Below are positions 7,985 through 15,791 of a DNA stretch of 20,275 nucleotides, piece by piece. The DNA is from Oscillospiraceae bacterium. GTDB lineage: Bacteria; Bacillota; Clostridia; UMGS1810. Position 1 is the stretch's first letter; each line of letters opens with the position of its first letter. The notes under the pieces are model-generated. The model did no database searches. It saw only the letters and a list, made by a program, of their open reading frames with translations, and had not been told where the DNA came from. The position numbers and the translations under genes are program-made. Location of the stretch: assembly GCA_022769845.1 (NCBI GenBank), contig JALEIO010000129.1, forward strand, positions 1 through 20,275. The letters run 5' to 3'.

Positions 7985-8356
7985 TTGATTAAAAAAGGAG
8001 ATTTTGTCATAATTTTTTTAATTGCAGCTGTATGGGTGCTTTCTCTGGTTCCGTTTTTTGCATACGGAAAAAACGAAAATGTGCGCGCCGTTATTTATCT
8101 TGACGGCGAAAAGTATGCCGAATATGCGCTGAAAAATTTTGAAAAGCCCAAATATATAACGGTAGAAAAATACGGCAGAAACGTCGTGGAAATATCAAAA
8201 AACGGCGTCAGTGTTACAGAGAGCGACTGCAAGGACAAGCTTGAAATAAAAAGCGGACTTATAAACAAGCCATATCAGTCGCTTATTTGCCTTCCGAACA
8301 GGCTTGTAATTAAAATCGAGGGCGGCGGTGAAGCGGTTGACGCAGTTACTTATTAA
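7985..8356 (+). CDS. NusG domain II-containing membrane-anchored protein
   Basis: A 123-residue protein with one N-terminal membrane helix (about 7-27) and an extracytoplasmic NusG domain II-like beta-domain. The family signature ICLPNRLVIKI is at about 101-111. Conserved Cys82 and Cys102 are present, but the extra Cys often found a few residues after the first (DC..xxC) is not. The start is a TTG at 7985, chosen because GAGGTG (7972-7977) is correctly spaced and the upstream U32 stop is two bases away. Such genes are often found directly before the Gx transporter family gene, as here. The biochemical role is unknown. Confidence 0.78.
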   Translation: MIKKGDFVIIFLIAAVWVLSLVPFFAYGKNENVRAVIYLDGEKYAEYALKNFEKPKYITVEKYGRNVVEISKNGVSVTESDCKDKLEIKSGLINKPYQSLICLPNRLVIKIEGGGEAVDAVTY

Positions 8357-8852
8357 AAAAAACGTGAATATTGCGTTGTTTTGCGCGGCGGCAACAGTGC
8401 TTGGCATTGCGGAAAGTGCACTTCCGATTGTTTCGGCAATACCGGGCGGAAAAATCGGTCTTGCAAATGCGGTGATTGTGCTGGTTCTGTATATTTACGG
8501 CGCAAAAACCGCGTTTACGGTAAGCATAATACGCTCGTTTTTGGTTTCGTTTATATTAAGCGGTGCAAATGCGCTGCCTTACTCTTTATCGGGCGCTGTG
8601 ATTAGTATGGCGGCTATGGCGTTGCTTTATAAAAACAAAAACGTTTCACCTGTCGGAATTTGTGTTTTGGGCGCTTTTTTTAATAATGCGGCGCAGATTT
8701 TTACTGCTTGCGTAATGCTTGGAAACACTGCGGCAATGGGATATTTTACAATTCTTGCGCCTGTTTCCTTAATTTGCGGAACAGCGGTCGGAGTTTTGGT
8801 AAAACGTCTTTTGAAGTATAAAAATATAATTTTGAAAGAAGATAAAGTATGA
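8328..8852 (+). CDS. Gx transporter family protein (heptaprenyl diphosphate synthase component I-like)
   Basis: A 174-residue, very hydrophobic protein with about five membrane helices. It has the family start KRLTQL...LGIAESALP and the PGGKIGLANAVIVLVLYIYG segment typical of the Hpre_diP_synt_I / Gx family. Its architecture resembles ECF transporter S-components, so substrate uptake is more likely than prenyl synthesis; the substrate is not known. The start used is GTG at 8328 with GAGGG a few bases upstream; a TTG at 8337 is an alternative. It overlaps the NusG II gene by 29 bases and maf by four, so the three are translated as a coupled set. Confidence 0.8.
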   Translation: MKRLTQLLIKKNVNIALFCAAATVLGIAESALPIVSAIPGGKIGLANAVIVLVLYIYGAKTAFTVSIIRSFLVSFILSGANALPYSLSGAVISMAAMALLYKNKNVSPVGICVLGAFFNNAAQIFTACVMLGNTAAMGYFTILAPVSLICGTAVGVLVKRLLKYKNIILKEDKV

Positions 8853-9433
8853 AAAAAATTATTCTGGCGTCAAATTCGCCGAGAAGAAAAGAAATTTTAG
8901 AAAATCTTAACATAAAATTTGACATAATATCTCCTGACGCGGACGAGGACAGCGTTGACAAAGCGCTTCCTGCGCATCTTTACGTTGAAAATCTTGCAAG
9001 CATAAAAGCGTTTGCGGCAGTCAAAAAAACAGCACTCGAAAAAATTGTTATAGGTGCGGATACGGTGGTTACGCTTGATGATAAGTTTTTGCTAAAGCCG
9101 AAGGGTGAAGAGGACGCGTTTAATATGTTAAAGAGCCTTTCGGGGCGCTCTCACTCTGTTTATACAGGTATTTGCGTTGTAAATTCGCATACGGCACAAT
9201 CGTGCATTGCATATGAAAAAACCGACGTTTATTTCAGAAAGCTTTCCGATGATGAAATCATAAGCTATATAAAAACAGGCGAGTGTATGGACAAGGCGGG
9301 AGCGTATGGAATACAGGGGTTAGGCAGTATTTTTATTGAAAAAATAAACGGCGACTATTTTAATGTTGTGGGGCTTCCGGTGTGCAGGCTTGCAAAAATT
9401 CTCAAAGAGGAATTTTGTGTGGATATTTTGTAA
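8849..9433 (+). CDS. maf: Maf-family nucleoside triphosphate pyrophosphatase
   Basis: Maf proteins hydrolyse dTTP/UTP or modified nucleotides to the monophosphate and are linked to septum-formation arrest when overproduced. The 194-residue product has the full set of motifs: ASNSPRRKEIL (7-17), IGADTVV with metal-binding Asp71, LKPKGEEDA (82-90), LSGRSHSVYTG (97-107) and the C-terminal DKAGAYGIQGLGS. The ATG overlaps the stop of the transporter gene in a four-base ATGA. In many Clostridia maf lies immediately before radC-mreB; here radC is absent and mreB follows after 45 bases that contain a probable promoter. Confidence 0.94.
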   Translation: MKKIILASNSPRRKEILENLNIKFDIISPDADEDSVDKALPAHLYVENLASIKAFAAVKKTALEKIVIGADTVVTLDDKFLLKPKGEEDAFNMLKSLSGRSHSVYTGICVVNSHTAQSCIAYEKTDVYFRKLSDDEIISYIKTGECMDKAGAYGIQGLGSIFIEKINGDYFNVVGLPVCRLAKILKEEFCVDIL

Positions 9434-9443
9434 AAGATATACT
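9415..9443 (+). promoter_or_regulatory. Probable internal promoter before mreB
   Basis: TTGTGT (9415-9420) is separated by 17 bases from TATACT (9438-9443), at a suitable distance from the mreB start at 9479. The -35 lies in the end of maf. It would let the mreBCD-mrdA block be transcribed apart from the zapA promoter. The match is moderate. Confidence 0.45.
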
Positions 9444-9478
9444 GTGATAAAATTTAACCAGGAGAAAGGCAGAAGAAT

Positions 9479-10489
9479 ATGAAAAACGATATTGGTATGG
9501 ATATTGGCACTGCAAATACTCTTATTTATATGAAATCAAAAGGAATTGTTGTAAATGAACCGTCTGTTGTGGCGATTGACAAGGAATATAAAAGTGTTTT
9601 GGCGGTTGGCGGTGAGGCAAAGGAAATGATTGGCAAAACGCCTGCCGCAATTTTGTCGGTGTGCCCAATAAAAGAGGGTGTCATTGCAGAGTTTGATACG
9701 GCGCAGTCAATGCTCAAAAGCTTTGTTAAAAAGGCTTTTTCAAAAAAAACATTTGTAAAATCAAGAGTTGTTGTATGTGTACCGATAAATGTTACTGCAG
9801 TTGAAAAGCAGGTTATAAAAGACGCGCTTATAAATTCGGGTGCTCGCGAAGTTTTTGTGGTTGAAAAGCCTATGGCAGCAGCAATCGGAGCCGGTTTGCC
9901 TGTTTCGGAACCTATCGCAAGTATGATTGTTGATATTGGCTGCGGAACAAGTGAAATTGCGGTTATATCGCTCGGAGGAATTGTATGCGGTAAAACCGTC
10001 AAAATGGCGGGAAGTAATTTTGACAGAGCAATAGAAAAGTATGTAAAGCGCGCACACTCGCTTATTATCGGAAATCAGACGGCGGAAAAAATTAAAATTG
10101 CGCTTGGTTCGGCGTTTGACGTAAACGATGGAGAAACTATGGAAATAAGCGGCTCGGACTATATGACGGGGCTTCCGAAAAATGCGGTTGTCACCGCTGA
10201 AGAAATACGCGCCGCGCTGAAAGACAGCCTGATGACTATTGTTGAGGCGATTAAGGACGTTTTGGAGGATACTCCGCCCGAGCTTTCGGCGGATATTATA
10301 GAACGCGGTATAACCTTAACGGGCGGCGGAGCGCTTATAAAGGGCATTGACAGTCTTATTAAAAAAGAGGTGGGTATGCCCGTTTATATTGCCGAAAATC
10401 CCACTGAATGCACAGTAAACGGCACAGGAAAAATTTTGGACGATATTGACCTTATCAAAAAAGACAGCTTGTATCTTGCGGCAAAATAG
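9479..10489 (+). CDS. mreB: Rod shape-determining actin homologue MreB
   Basis: MreB forms membrane-bound filaments that steer side-wall synthesis. The length (336) and ends are normal: GMDIGTANTLIYMKSKGIVV (6-25) is the phosphate-1 region, SLGGIVCGKTVKMAG the mid region, TPPELSADIIERGITLTGGG (265-284) the adenosine region, and VNGTGKILDDIDLI the C-terminus. Compared from memory with T. maritima and B. subtilis MreB, three conserved sites differ: EEPMAAAIG is EKPMAAAIG (Lys130, where the proposed catalytic Glu sits), DIGGGTTE is DIGCGTSE (Cys155, Ser158), and AGDE.D is AGSNFD (Ser179). It may therefore be a slow or altered ATPase. The RBS is AGGAGAAAGG just upstream. mreC follows after 22 bases. 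Confidence 0.94.
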   Translation: MKNDIGMDIGTANTLIYMKSKGIVVNEPSVVAIDKEYKSVLAVGGEAKEMIGKTPAAILSVCPIKEGVIAEFDTAQSMLKSFVKKAFSKKTFVKSRVVVCVPINVTAVEKQVIKDALINSGAREVFVVEKPMAAAIGAGLPVSEPIASMIVDIGCGTSEIAVISLGGIVCGKTVKMAGSNFDRAIEKYVKRAHSLIIGNQTAEKIKIALGSAFDVNDGETMEISGSDYMTGLPKNAVVTAEEIRAALKDSLMTIVEAIKDVLEDTPPELSADIIERGITLTGGGALIKGIDSLIKKEVGMPVYIAENPTECTVNGTGKILDDIDLIKKDSLYLAAK

Positions 10490-10511
10490 CATAAAATTTA
10501 CGGAGAAAAAT

Positions 10512-11333
10512 ATGTCATTTTTTAAAAACAAAACAAAGGTACTGATTTTAATACTGACAATAGTTTTAGCGGCAATTATGGCCTTTTCAACGCTTCCGTT
10601 CAAAAACGCAGGCGTTATTTCGAATGCCTTCGGAGCGATAATTACGCCTTTGCAAAAGGGGGTTGGCACGATTGTTGATGCAACGGAAGGTTTTTTCAAA
10701 TATTTTATTGATATGAAAAATTTGGAACGTAAAAACACCGATTTAAAAGAGGAAATTTCTGCGCTCAACGCTTCTTTGCGGGATATGACCGATTTGCAGA
10801 GTGAAAATGAGCAGCTACGCAGCCTTTTGGAATTAAAGCAGAGAAATTCAGATAAAAAGTATATTGCATCAGAGGTTTCGTCGAGAAATTTCAACAACTG
10901 GTACTGCATACTTACGCTTGACAAAGGCACCGATGACGGCGCGGCTCTTAATGATGTTGTGCTGACAAACGACGGCGTTGTGGGATATATTTACGAAATA
11001 GGCACAAGCTGGTCAAAGGTTGTGGGAATTATAGATTCCACATCCTCCGCGGCGGCAATTGCAAAGCGAACAGGCGACAAATCGGTTGTCGAGGGAGATA
11101 TTAACCTTATGCAGAACGGACAGTGTAAAATGCCGTATATCCCTAAAGAATCCGGAATTTTAACCGGGGATGAAATTTATACGTCGGGCGACGGAGGGGT
11201 TTATCCCGAGGGACTTTATATCGGCACTGTGGAAGAAATTGTAAACTCCGATGACGGAATGTCGAAAGAGGCAATTATAAAAACGGGCGCGTCGCCGTAT
11301 GATGTAAAATGTGTGTTTATTCTTAAAAAATAA
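10512..11333 (+). CDS. mreC: Rod shape-determining protein MreC
   Basis: MreC is the bitopic membrane partner that links MreB/MreD to the elongation penicillin-binding protein. The 273-residue product has an N-terminal cytoplasmic tail, one membrane helix (about 9-27), a coiled coil (about 66-110) and two extracytoplasmic beta-barrels (about 117-273). The characteristic SSRNFNNWYCILTLDKGTDDG and YTSGDGGVYPEGLYIGTV segments are present. ATG 10512 is chosen because GGAGAA (10502-10507) precedes it and MSFFKNKTK is a typical start; a longer reading from 10446 would run into mreB. It belongs to the mreBCD-mrdA set with short gaps. Confidence 0.92.
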   Translation: MSFFKNKTKVLILILTIVLAAIMAFSTLPFKNAGVISNAFGAIITPLQKGVGTIVDATEGFFKYFIDMKNLERKNTDLKEEISALNASLRDMTDLQSENEQLRSLLELKQRNSDKKYIASEVSSRNFNNWYCILTLDKGTDDGAALNDVVLTNDGVVGYIYEIGTSWSKVVGIIDSTSSAAAIAKRTGDKSVVEGDINLMQNGQCKMPYIPKESGILTGDEIYTSGDGGVYPEGLYIGTVEEIVNSDDGMSKEAIIKTGASPYDVKCVFILKK

Positions 11334-11347
11334 CGGGAGTAAGAAAA

Positions 11348-11857
11348 GTGAAAAATTTCAGGGAATATTTATGGATGCTAATACTTTTTCTTTTGCAGAC
11401 AACACTGTGCACACGTTATAAAATTTACGGTGTTGTGCCAAATCTTGTTTTGGTGTTCGCCGTAAGCTTTTTTGCAGTAAACTCCATTGCGCAGTCTGCA
11501 CTTATAGCAGTTTTTGCCGGTCTTATGCTTGACTGGACGGCAGGCAGAGCAGGCGTAAACGCTTTGATACTTTTATATCTCGGAGTTCTGGTTTCGTATG
11601 TTTCGGGAAAGTTTTTTTACAAAAGGCTCGTTTACATAATTTTGCTTACGTTTGCGGCGGACGTTTTATTTAACGCTGCGTTTTTAACCCTCAATTTTTA
11701 TATTTGGGGTATGTTTATAAACTTTAACAGCTTTCTGCGCGTTATTTTGCAGGCAGCTTTTGACGCGCTTTTATCGATTGTGTTTTATTTCGCATATGTA
11801 AAGCGCAAAAACGCTGAAAACATCAAGCTTTCATTTAAAAAGGAAGTGATTATTTGA
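11348..11857 (+). CDS. mreD: Rod shape-determining membrane protein MreD
   Basis: A 169-residue integral membrane protein with about five hydrophobic helices, low sequence conservation but correct size and position. It is identified mainly by context between mreC and mrdA and by the PNLVLVFAVSFFAVN...GLMLDWTAGR pattern seen in MreD. The start is GTG 11348 behind GGGAGTAAG; no upstream in-frame ATG fits. Its TGA overlaps the TTG start of mrdA by four bases, so the two are translationally coupled. MreD is thought to modulate the MreC interaction with PBP2. Confidence 0.85.
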   Translation: MKNFREYLWMLILFLLQTTLCTRYKIYGVVPNLVLVFAVSFFAVNSIAQSALIAVFAGLMLDWTAGRAGVNALILLYLGVLVSYVSGKFFYKRLVYIILLTFAADVLFNAAFLTLNFYIWGMFINFNSFLRVILQAAFDALLSIVFYFAYVKRKNAENIKLSFKKEVII

Positions 11858-13812
11858 ACGAAAAGCTTTACAATAAGCATTTTATAATTATTACAATATT
11901 TTTTGCGCTGTTTTTTCTTATTTTTTACAGGCTTATAAATTTGCAGATTATTAACGGAAAAAGCTATTACGAAAAGGCGCAGAACAGATTGCTCAATTCA
12001 CAGGTTGTGCCTGCTCCGAGAGGGGAGATTACCGACCGTTACGGAAGGGCGTTTGTAACAAATGAAACCGGCTTTTCGGTTGAAATCACAAAAAGCTCGT
12101 CAACAGATGATAAAACACTTAACCGAACCATTTTGAACGTTATAAATGTGCTTAATGACCACAGCGAAAAATATACTGATAATCTGCCGATAACATATCC
12201 GCCGTACGAGTATGTAAATATCGAGGATAATCCTGATTTTGCAGTGGACGAAAAGACCAAAAATGCTATTTCCGCCGCGGAAAAAATGCAGAAGCTGTGC
12301 GAAAAGTATAAAATTGACGATAGTTTTTCGGAAAATGAAAAACGTATTCTTGCAGGCATAAGGTATGAAATGGAAGCCCGAAATTTCAGTTCGGTTACTC
12401 CGTTTACTCTGGCTGCCAATGTTTCTTTGAACACGGTAACAGTATTAAAAGAACAAAAATTATCGTTTCCGAATGTAAGTATTGTTACGCGTCCTGTGCG
12501 AAAATATCCGAACGACGGACTTGCTTCTCACATTCTCGGCAGAGTAGGCATTATTTATAAAGAAGAATTTGAAGAGCTTAAGGACGAAAACTACTCTATG
12601 AACGCCATTATCGGCAAGGACGGAATGGAAAAATACCTTGAACGGTATATACGCGGCAAGGATGGCAAAAAAGTTGCCCGTCAGGCGGTTAATAATTCTT
12701 CGGTTGAGAGTGAAAATATTTCGCCTATTCCGGGAAACAATGCCGCGCTTACCATTGATATGGATTTGCAGAGAGTGGCGCAAAATTCGCTTGCATCGGT
12801 TATTTCGGAAATGGATTCGGCATCAGGAGGAAGCGTTGTCGCGATTGATGTAAACAACGGCGAAGTGTTGGCGCTTGCAAGTTATCCTACATATTCGCTT
12901 GAAAATTTTGACCGCGATTACGACAGTATGTCGAAAAATGCGAAAAAACCAATGTTTAACAGGGCAATCAGCGGTGTGTATGAACCGGGTTCAACATTTA
13001 AAATGATAACTTCGGTTGCGGCTCTGGAGGGCGGTTATATAACGCCGCAGACAAAAATTGCCGACAACGGTGTGTTTGAGCTTGCAAATCAAAAATTTAA
13101 CTGCTGGATTTGGACAAGCCAGCACAAAACACACGGCAGCATAAATGTTTCGGAGGCGCTTAGGGATTCGTGCAATTATTTTTATTATACTTTAGGAAAC
13201 AAAATGGGTATTGATGAAATACTCAAATGGGGTAAAAATTTTGGAATTGCCGAACCGACGGGAATTGAAATTTCAGGAGAGGCAAGAGGAAATCTTGCGT
13301 CGCCCGAATATAAAGAAAAGGTGTTTAAAACTCCGTGGTATCCCGGTGATACGGTGCAGTGCGCAATAGGTCAATCATTTAACCTTTTTACTCCCGTTGA
13401 GCTTGCAAGCTACACTGCAACAATCGCAAACGGCGGCACAAGATACCGAGCGCATCTTCTAAAAAACGTTAAGGATTATAAAACCGGCGAAACGGTGTTT
13501 GCGCCTGAAAAAGAAGAACTCGGCAAGGTAGAAATGAGCAAGAGCACATACGACGCTGTGACAAAAGGTATGAGGCTTGTTGCTTCGGAGGGAACTGCAA
13601 AGTCGTATTTTGAAGATTTCGGCGTAGAGGTATGCTGTAAAACGGGTTCTGCTCAAGTTGGAAAAAAGGACGCAAACGGTGTGTTTGTGTGCTATGCGCC
13701 GTATAAAAATCCCGAAATTGCTGTTGCGGTTGTGGTTGAGGCGGCTGGTTCGGGAAGCAGCACTATTCCTATTGCAAAAAATATTTTAAAAGAATATTTC
13801 AATATCGAGTAA
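11854..13812 (+). CDS. mrdA: Penicillin-binding protein 2 (elongation transpeptidase)
   Basis: A class B PBP of 652 residues that crosslinks side-wall peptidoglycan in the rod complex. It has one N-terminal membrane anchor (about 9-30), the PBP dimerisation/pedestal domain starting at PAPRGEITDRYGR (53-65), and the C-terminal transpeptidase. The active-site motifs are complete: STFK with nucleophile Ser380 and Lys383 in VYEPGSTFKM, SCN at 439-441 in RDSCNYFYY, and KTG at 596-598 in CCKTGSAQVG. The start is TTG 11854, preceded by AAAAAGGAAGTG and overlapping the mreD stop. Its glycosyltransferase partner RodA is not encoded next to it, unlike in many Clostridia, so it must lie elsewhere. Confidence 0.95.
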   Translation: MNEKLYNKHFIIITIFFALFFLIFYRLINLQIINGKSYYEKAQNRLLNSQVVPAPRGEITDRYGRAFVTNETGFSVEITKSSSTDDKTLNRTILNVINVLNDHSEKYTDNLPITYPPYEYVNIEDNPDFAVDEKTKNAISAAEKMQKLCEKYKIDDSFSENEKRILAGIRYEMEARNFSSVTPFTLAANVSLNTVTVLKEQKLSFPNVSIVTRPVRKYPNDGLASHILGRVGIIYKEEFEELKDENYSMNAIIGKDGMEKYLERYIRGKDGKKVARQAVNNSSVESENISPIPGNNAALTIDMDLQRVAQNSLASVISEMDSASGGSVVAIDVNNGEVLALASYPTYSLENFDRDYDSMSKNAKKPMFNRAISGVYEPGSTFKMITSVAALEGGYITPQTKIADNGVFELANQKFNCWIWTSQHKTHGSINVSEALRDSCNYFYYTLGNKMGIDEILKWGKNFGIAEPTGIEISGEARGNLASPEYKEKVFKTPWYPGDTVQCAIGQSFNLFTPVELASYTATIANGGTRYRAHLLKNVKDYKTGETVFAPEKEELGKVEMSKSTYDAVTKGMRLVASEGTAKSYFEDFGVEVCCKTGSAQVGKKDANGVFVCYAPYKNPEIAVAVVVEAAGSGSSTIPIAKNILKEYFNIE

Positions 13813-13819
13813 ATTTTTG

Positions 13820-13854
13820 TAGACAATTTAACAATTATGTGTTAGAATTATAAT
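13820..13854 (+). promoter_or_regulatory. Probable promoter for minD-mgsA-LUD
   Basis: Two overlapping readings exist. TAGACA (13820-13825) lies 17 bases before an extended -10, TGTTAGAAT (hexamer 13843-13848). A perfect TATAAT at 13849-13854 has a TTAACA 15 bases upstream. Either places transcription start just before the RBS of minD. It follows the mrdA stop by seven bases. The ATG at 13853 lies in this promoter, so it is not the minD start. Confidence 0.6.
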
Positions 13855-13879
13855 GTCAGGTCTGCGGAGGTGTAAAAAT

Positions 13880-14650
13880 TTGGGCGAGGTTTATGTTATA
13901 ACATCAGGCAAGGGCGGAGTCGGAAAGACTACTGCCGCTGCAAATATCGGCATAGGTTTGTCGCTTGAGGGCAAGTCGGTCATATTGATTGATACCGATA
14001 TAGGACTTCGCAATCTTGATATTGCTGTTGGATTGGAAAATGAAATTGTTTATGATTTGGTGGACGTTGTAAACGGTGACTGCGAGCTTAAACAGGCGGT
14101 TGTGGTTAACCGAAATCAAAAAGGTTTGGCGGTGCTTCCGGCGGCGCAGACGAAAAATCAGAAAGCTGTCACCGGCGAGCAGATGAAAAAACTGTGCGGC
14201 GAGCTTAAAAACATTTTTGATTTTGTTATAATCGATTGTCCGGCGGGGGTTGACTACGGTTTTGAAACCGCAGTTTGCGCGGCGGATAAGGCTATTGTTA
14301 TTACAACTCCCGATTTATCTTCAATGCGCGATGCCGATAAGGCGATTGAACGTCTTTATGAAATGAAAATTGAGGATGTAAAGCTTATTATAAACAAAAT
14401 TTATCCTAATCTTATGGGAAAAGAGCTTCCGTATGTGGATGAGGTTTTAGAATATCTTCGCATTAATCTTTTGGGAATTATTCCCGAGGATATAAAGCTG
14501 GTTATTGCATCAAACGCATCAAGAGCTGTTGTAACAGATGAAAAATCATTATCGGGTGAGGCATTCAGAAATATTGTAAAACGAATTCAAGGCAAATATG
14601 TTCCGGTTATTGATTTTGACTGCAAAAGAAAAATAAAAAGATTTTTATAA
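13880..14650 (+). CDS. minD: Septum site-determining ATPase MinD
   Basis: MinD is a membrane-associated ParA-type ATPase that, with MinC, keeps the division ring off wrong sites. The 256-residue product has the deviant Walker A KGGVGKTT (11-18), IDTDIGLRNLDIAVGLEN (37-54) as in MinD proper, and Walker B IIDCPAG (117-123). The C-terminus is a short basic tail, KRKIKRFL, which is a possible but minimal membrane-targeting helix. The start is TTG 13880 with GGAGGTG (13867-13873) at ideal spacing. No minC precedes it and no minE follows it, although these usually flank minD in mre-min clusters. It may work with distant partners or be repurposed. mgsA follows 15 bases later. Confidence 0.9.
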   Translation: MGEVYVITSGKGGVGKTTAAANIGIGLSLEGKSVILIDTDIGLRNLDIAVGLENEIVYDLVDVVNGDCELKQAVVVNRNQKGLAVLPAAQTKNQKAVTGEQMKKLCGELKNIFDFVIIDCPAGVDYGFETAVCAADKAIVITTPDLSSMRDADKAIERLYEMKIEDVKLIINKIYPNLMGKELPYVDEVLEYLRINLLGIIPEDIKLVIASNASRAVVTDEKSLSGEAFRNIVKRIQGKYVPVIDFDCKRKIKRFL

Positions 14651-14665
14651 AAGGGGTTTGGTCAG

Positions 14666-15082
14666 ATGAATATCGCACTTATAGCACACGATAAGAAAAA
14701 GGAATTAATGGTTCAGTTTTGCATCGCGTATAAAGGTATTTTGGCGCATCATAACCTTGTTGCGACAGGTACTACCGGTTCGCTTATTATAGATGCAACA
14801 GGACTTAACGTACATAGATTTTTGTCAGGTCCGCAGGGAGGAGATCAGCAAATCGGCGCTCGAATTGCATATAACGAAATTGACTTGGTTTTGTTTTTCC
14901 GTGATCCATTAACCGCCCAGCCGCACGAGCCGGATGTAAATGCGCTTCTTCGCCTGTGCGATGTTCATAATATTCCGCTTGCAACAAATGTTGCAACAGC
15001 AGAGGTGCTTGTAAGGGGTATGGAGCGCGGCGATCTTGAGTGGCGTGATATTGTTAATCCCAAGAGCAGCAGAAATATCTGA
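14666..15082 (+). CDS. mgsA: Methylglyoxal synthase
   Basis: MgsA converts dihydroxyacetone phosphate to methylglyoxal plus phosphate, a bypass of lower glycolysis used when phosphate is short. The 138-residue product matches the family throughout: IALIAHDKKK with His8, TGTTG (34-38), SGPQGGDQQIG with catalytic Asp60 (E. coli Asp71), FFRDPL, then His87 and Asp90 in HEPDVNALLRLCD, and ATNVATAE. AAAAGGGG is the RBS. Position next to min/mre genes is typical for Clostridia. The LUD gene follows after 16 bases, in the same operon. Confidence 0.96.
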   Translation: MNIALIAHDKKKELMVQFCIAYKGILAHHNLVATGTTGSLIIDATGLNVHRFLSGPQGGDQQIGARIAYNEIDLVLFFRDPLTAQPHEPDVNALLRLCDVHNIPLATNVATAEVLVRGMERGDLEWRDIVNPKSSRNI

Positions 15083-15098
15083 ATTTGAGGTGAGTATT

Positions 15099-15749
15099 AT
15101 GGAAAGCATTGTAAAAGAAACCCTAGAAAATTTGAAAACAAATCATAGGGCAGCATATTATGCCGACAAAAAAGAGGACGTCTTGGATATTGTAAAGGGT
15201 CTTTTAAAAAAAGGCGAGACAATTACAAGCGGCGGTTCGGTAACTTTAAAAGAATGTGGCGTTATGGAGCTGTTAAGATGCGGCGATTACAATTTTCTTG
15301 ACCGCTATAAAGAAGGTCTTACCGGTGAGGAACGCGAAAAAATATACCGCGATGCGTTTTTTGCCGATACATATTTTATGAGCAGCAACGCAATTATAAA
15401 AAGCGGCGTTTTGTATAATGTAGACGGCAATGCCAACCGCGTTGCGGCGCTTTTGTACGGTCCGAAATCGGTTGTTGTGATTGCAGGCAAAAATAAAATT
15501 GTTGATAATTTTGACGATGCAGTTAAGCGTCTTAAAACAATTGCCGCGCCCCTTAATACTAAAAGACTTTCATGTCCTTCTTACTGTGAGAAAAAAGGAG
15601 AGTGCTTATATCCTGACAGCGGAGCAGCAGAGCCGTTTGCGGGCTGCCGCGGAGAAGGCAGAATTTGCTCAAACTATGTAATGTGTGCATATCAGAGAAA
15701 TAAAAACAGAATAAAGGTTATTATAGTCGGCGAGGACTTGGGATATTAA
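15099..15749 (+). CDS. LUD-domain (lactate utilisation, LutC-like) protein
   Basis: A 216-residue LUD-domain (DUF162) protein. Typical segments are TITSGGSVTLKECGV (41-55), ADTYFMSSNAI (89-99), GNANRVAALLYGPKSVVVIAG (near 110-130, key residues GNRVAA) and NFDDAVKRLKTIAAP. The C-terminus has six Cys (159, 163, 169, 183, 190, 196) of the kind that bind a metal or iron-sulphur cluster in stand-alone family members, then ends KVIIVGEDLGY. ATG 15099 is chosen because of GAGGTGAG (15087-15094). The family is linked to lactate oxidation in LutABC, but stand-alone forms have no proven reaction. Being co-transcribed with mgsA suggests a link to methylglyoxal/lactate handling. Confidence 0.85.
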   Translation: MESIVKETLENLKTNHRAAYYADKKEDVLDIVKGLLKKGETITSGGSVTLKECGVMELLRCGDYNFLDRYKEGLTGEEREKIYRDAFFADTYFMSSNAIIKSGVLYNVDGNANRVAALLYGPKSVVVIAGKNKIVDNFDDAVKRLKTIAAPLNTKRLSCPSYCEKKGECLYPDSGAAEPFAGCRGEGRICSNYVMCAYQRNKNRIKVIIVGEDLGY

Positions 15750-15791
15750 AAAATTTCGGCGGAGTTATTAAAACTCCGCCGAAAATTTTTA
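15748..15791. terminator. Strong bidirectional terminator
   Basis: The stem 15754-15766 pairs with 15772-15784 (13 bp, core TTTCGGCGGAGTT / AACTCCGCCGAAA) with a five-base loop. It is flanked by A-rich sequence on the left and T-rich on the right, so it works both ways. It ends the long plus-strand operon and the convergent sugar-metabolism operon, and it overlaps or touches both stop codons. Confidence 0.92.

Noticed and set aside
10446..10511. Longer mreC start at ATG 10446
   Set aside because: It runs through the 3' end of mreB in another frame; ATG 10512 has an RBS and gives a typical MreC N-terminus.
13853..13879. Longer minD start at ATG 13853
   Set aside because: It is inside the TATAAT -10; GGAGGTG and the MGEVYVITSGKGG start favour TTG 13880.
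15036..15098. Longer LUD-protein start at 15036
   Set aside because: It overlaps the 3' end of mgsA and has no RBS; ATG 15099 has GAGGTGAG upstream.
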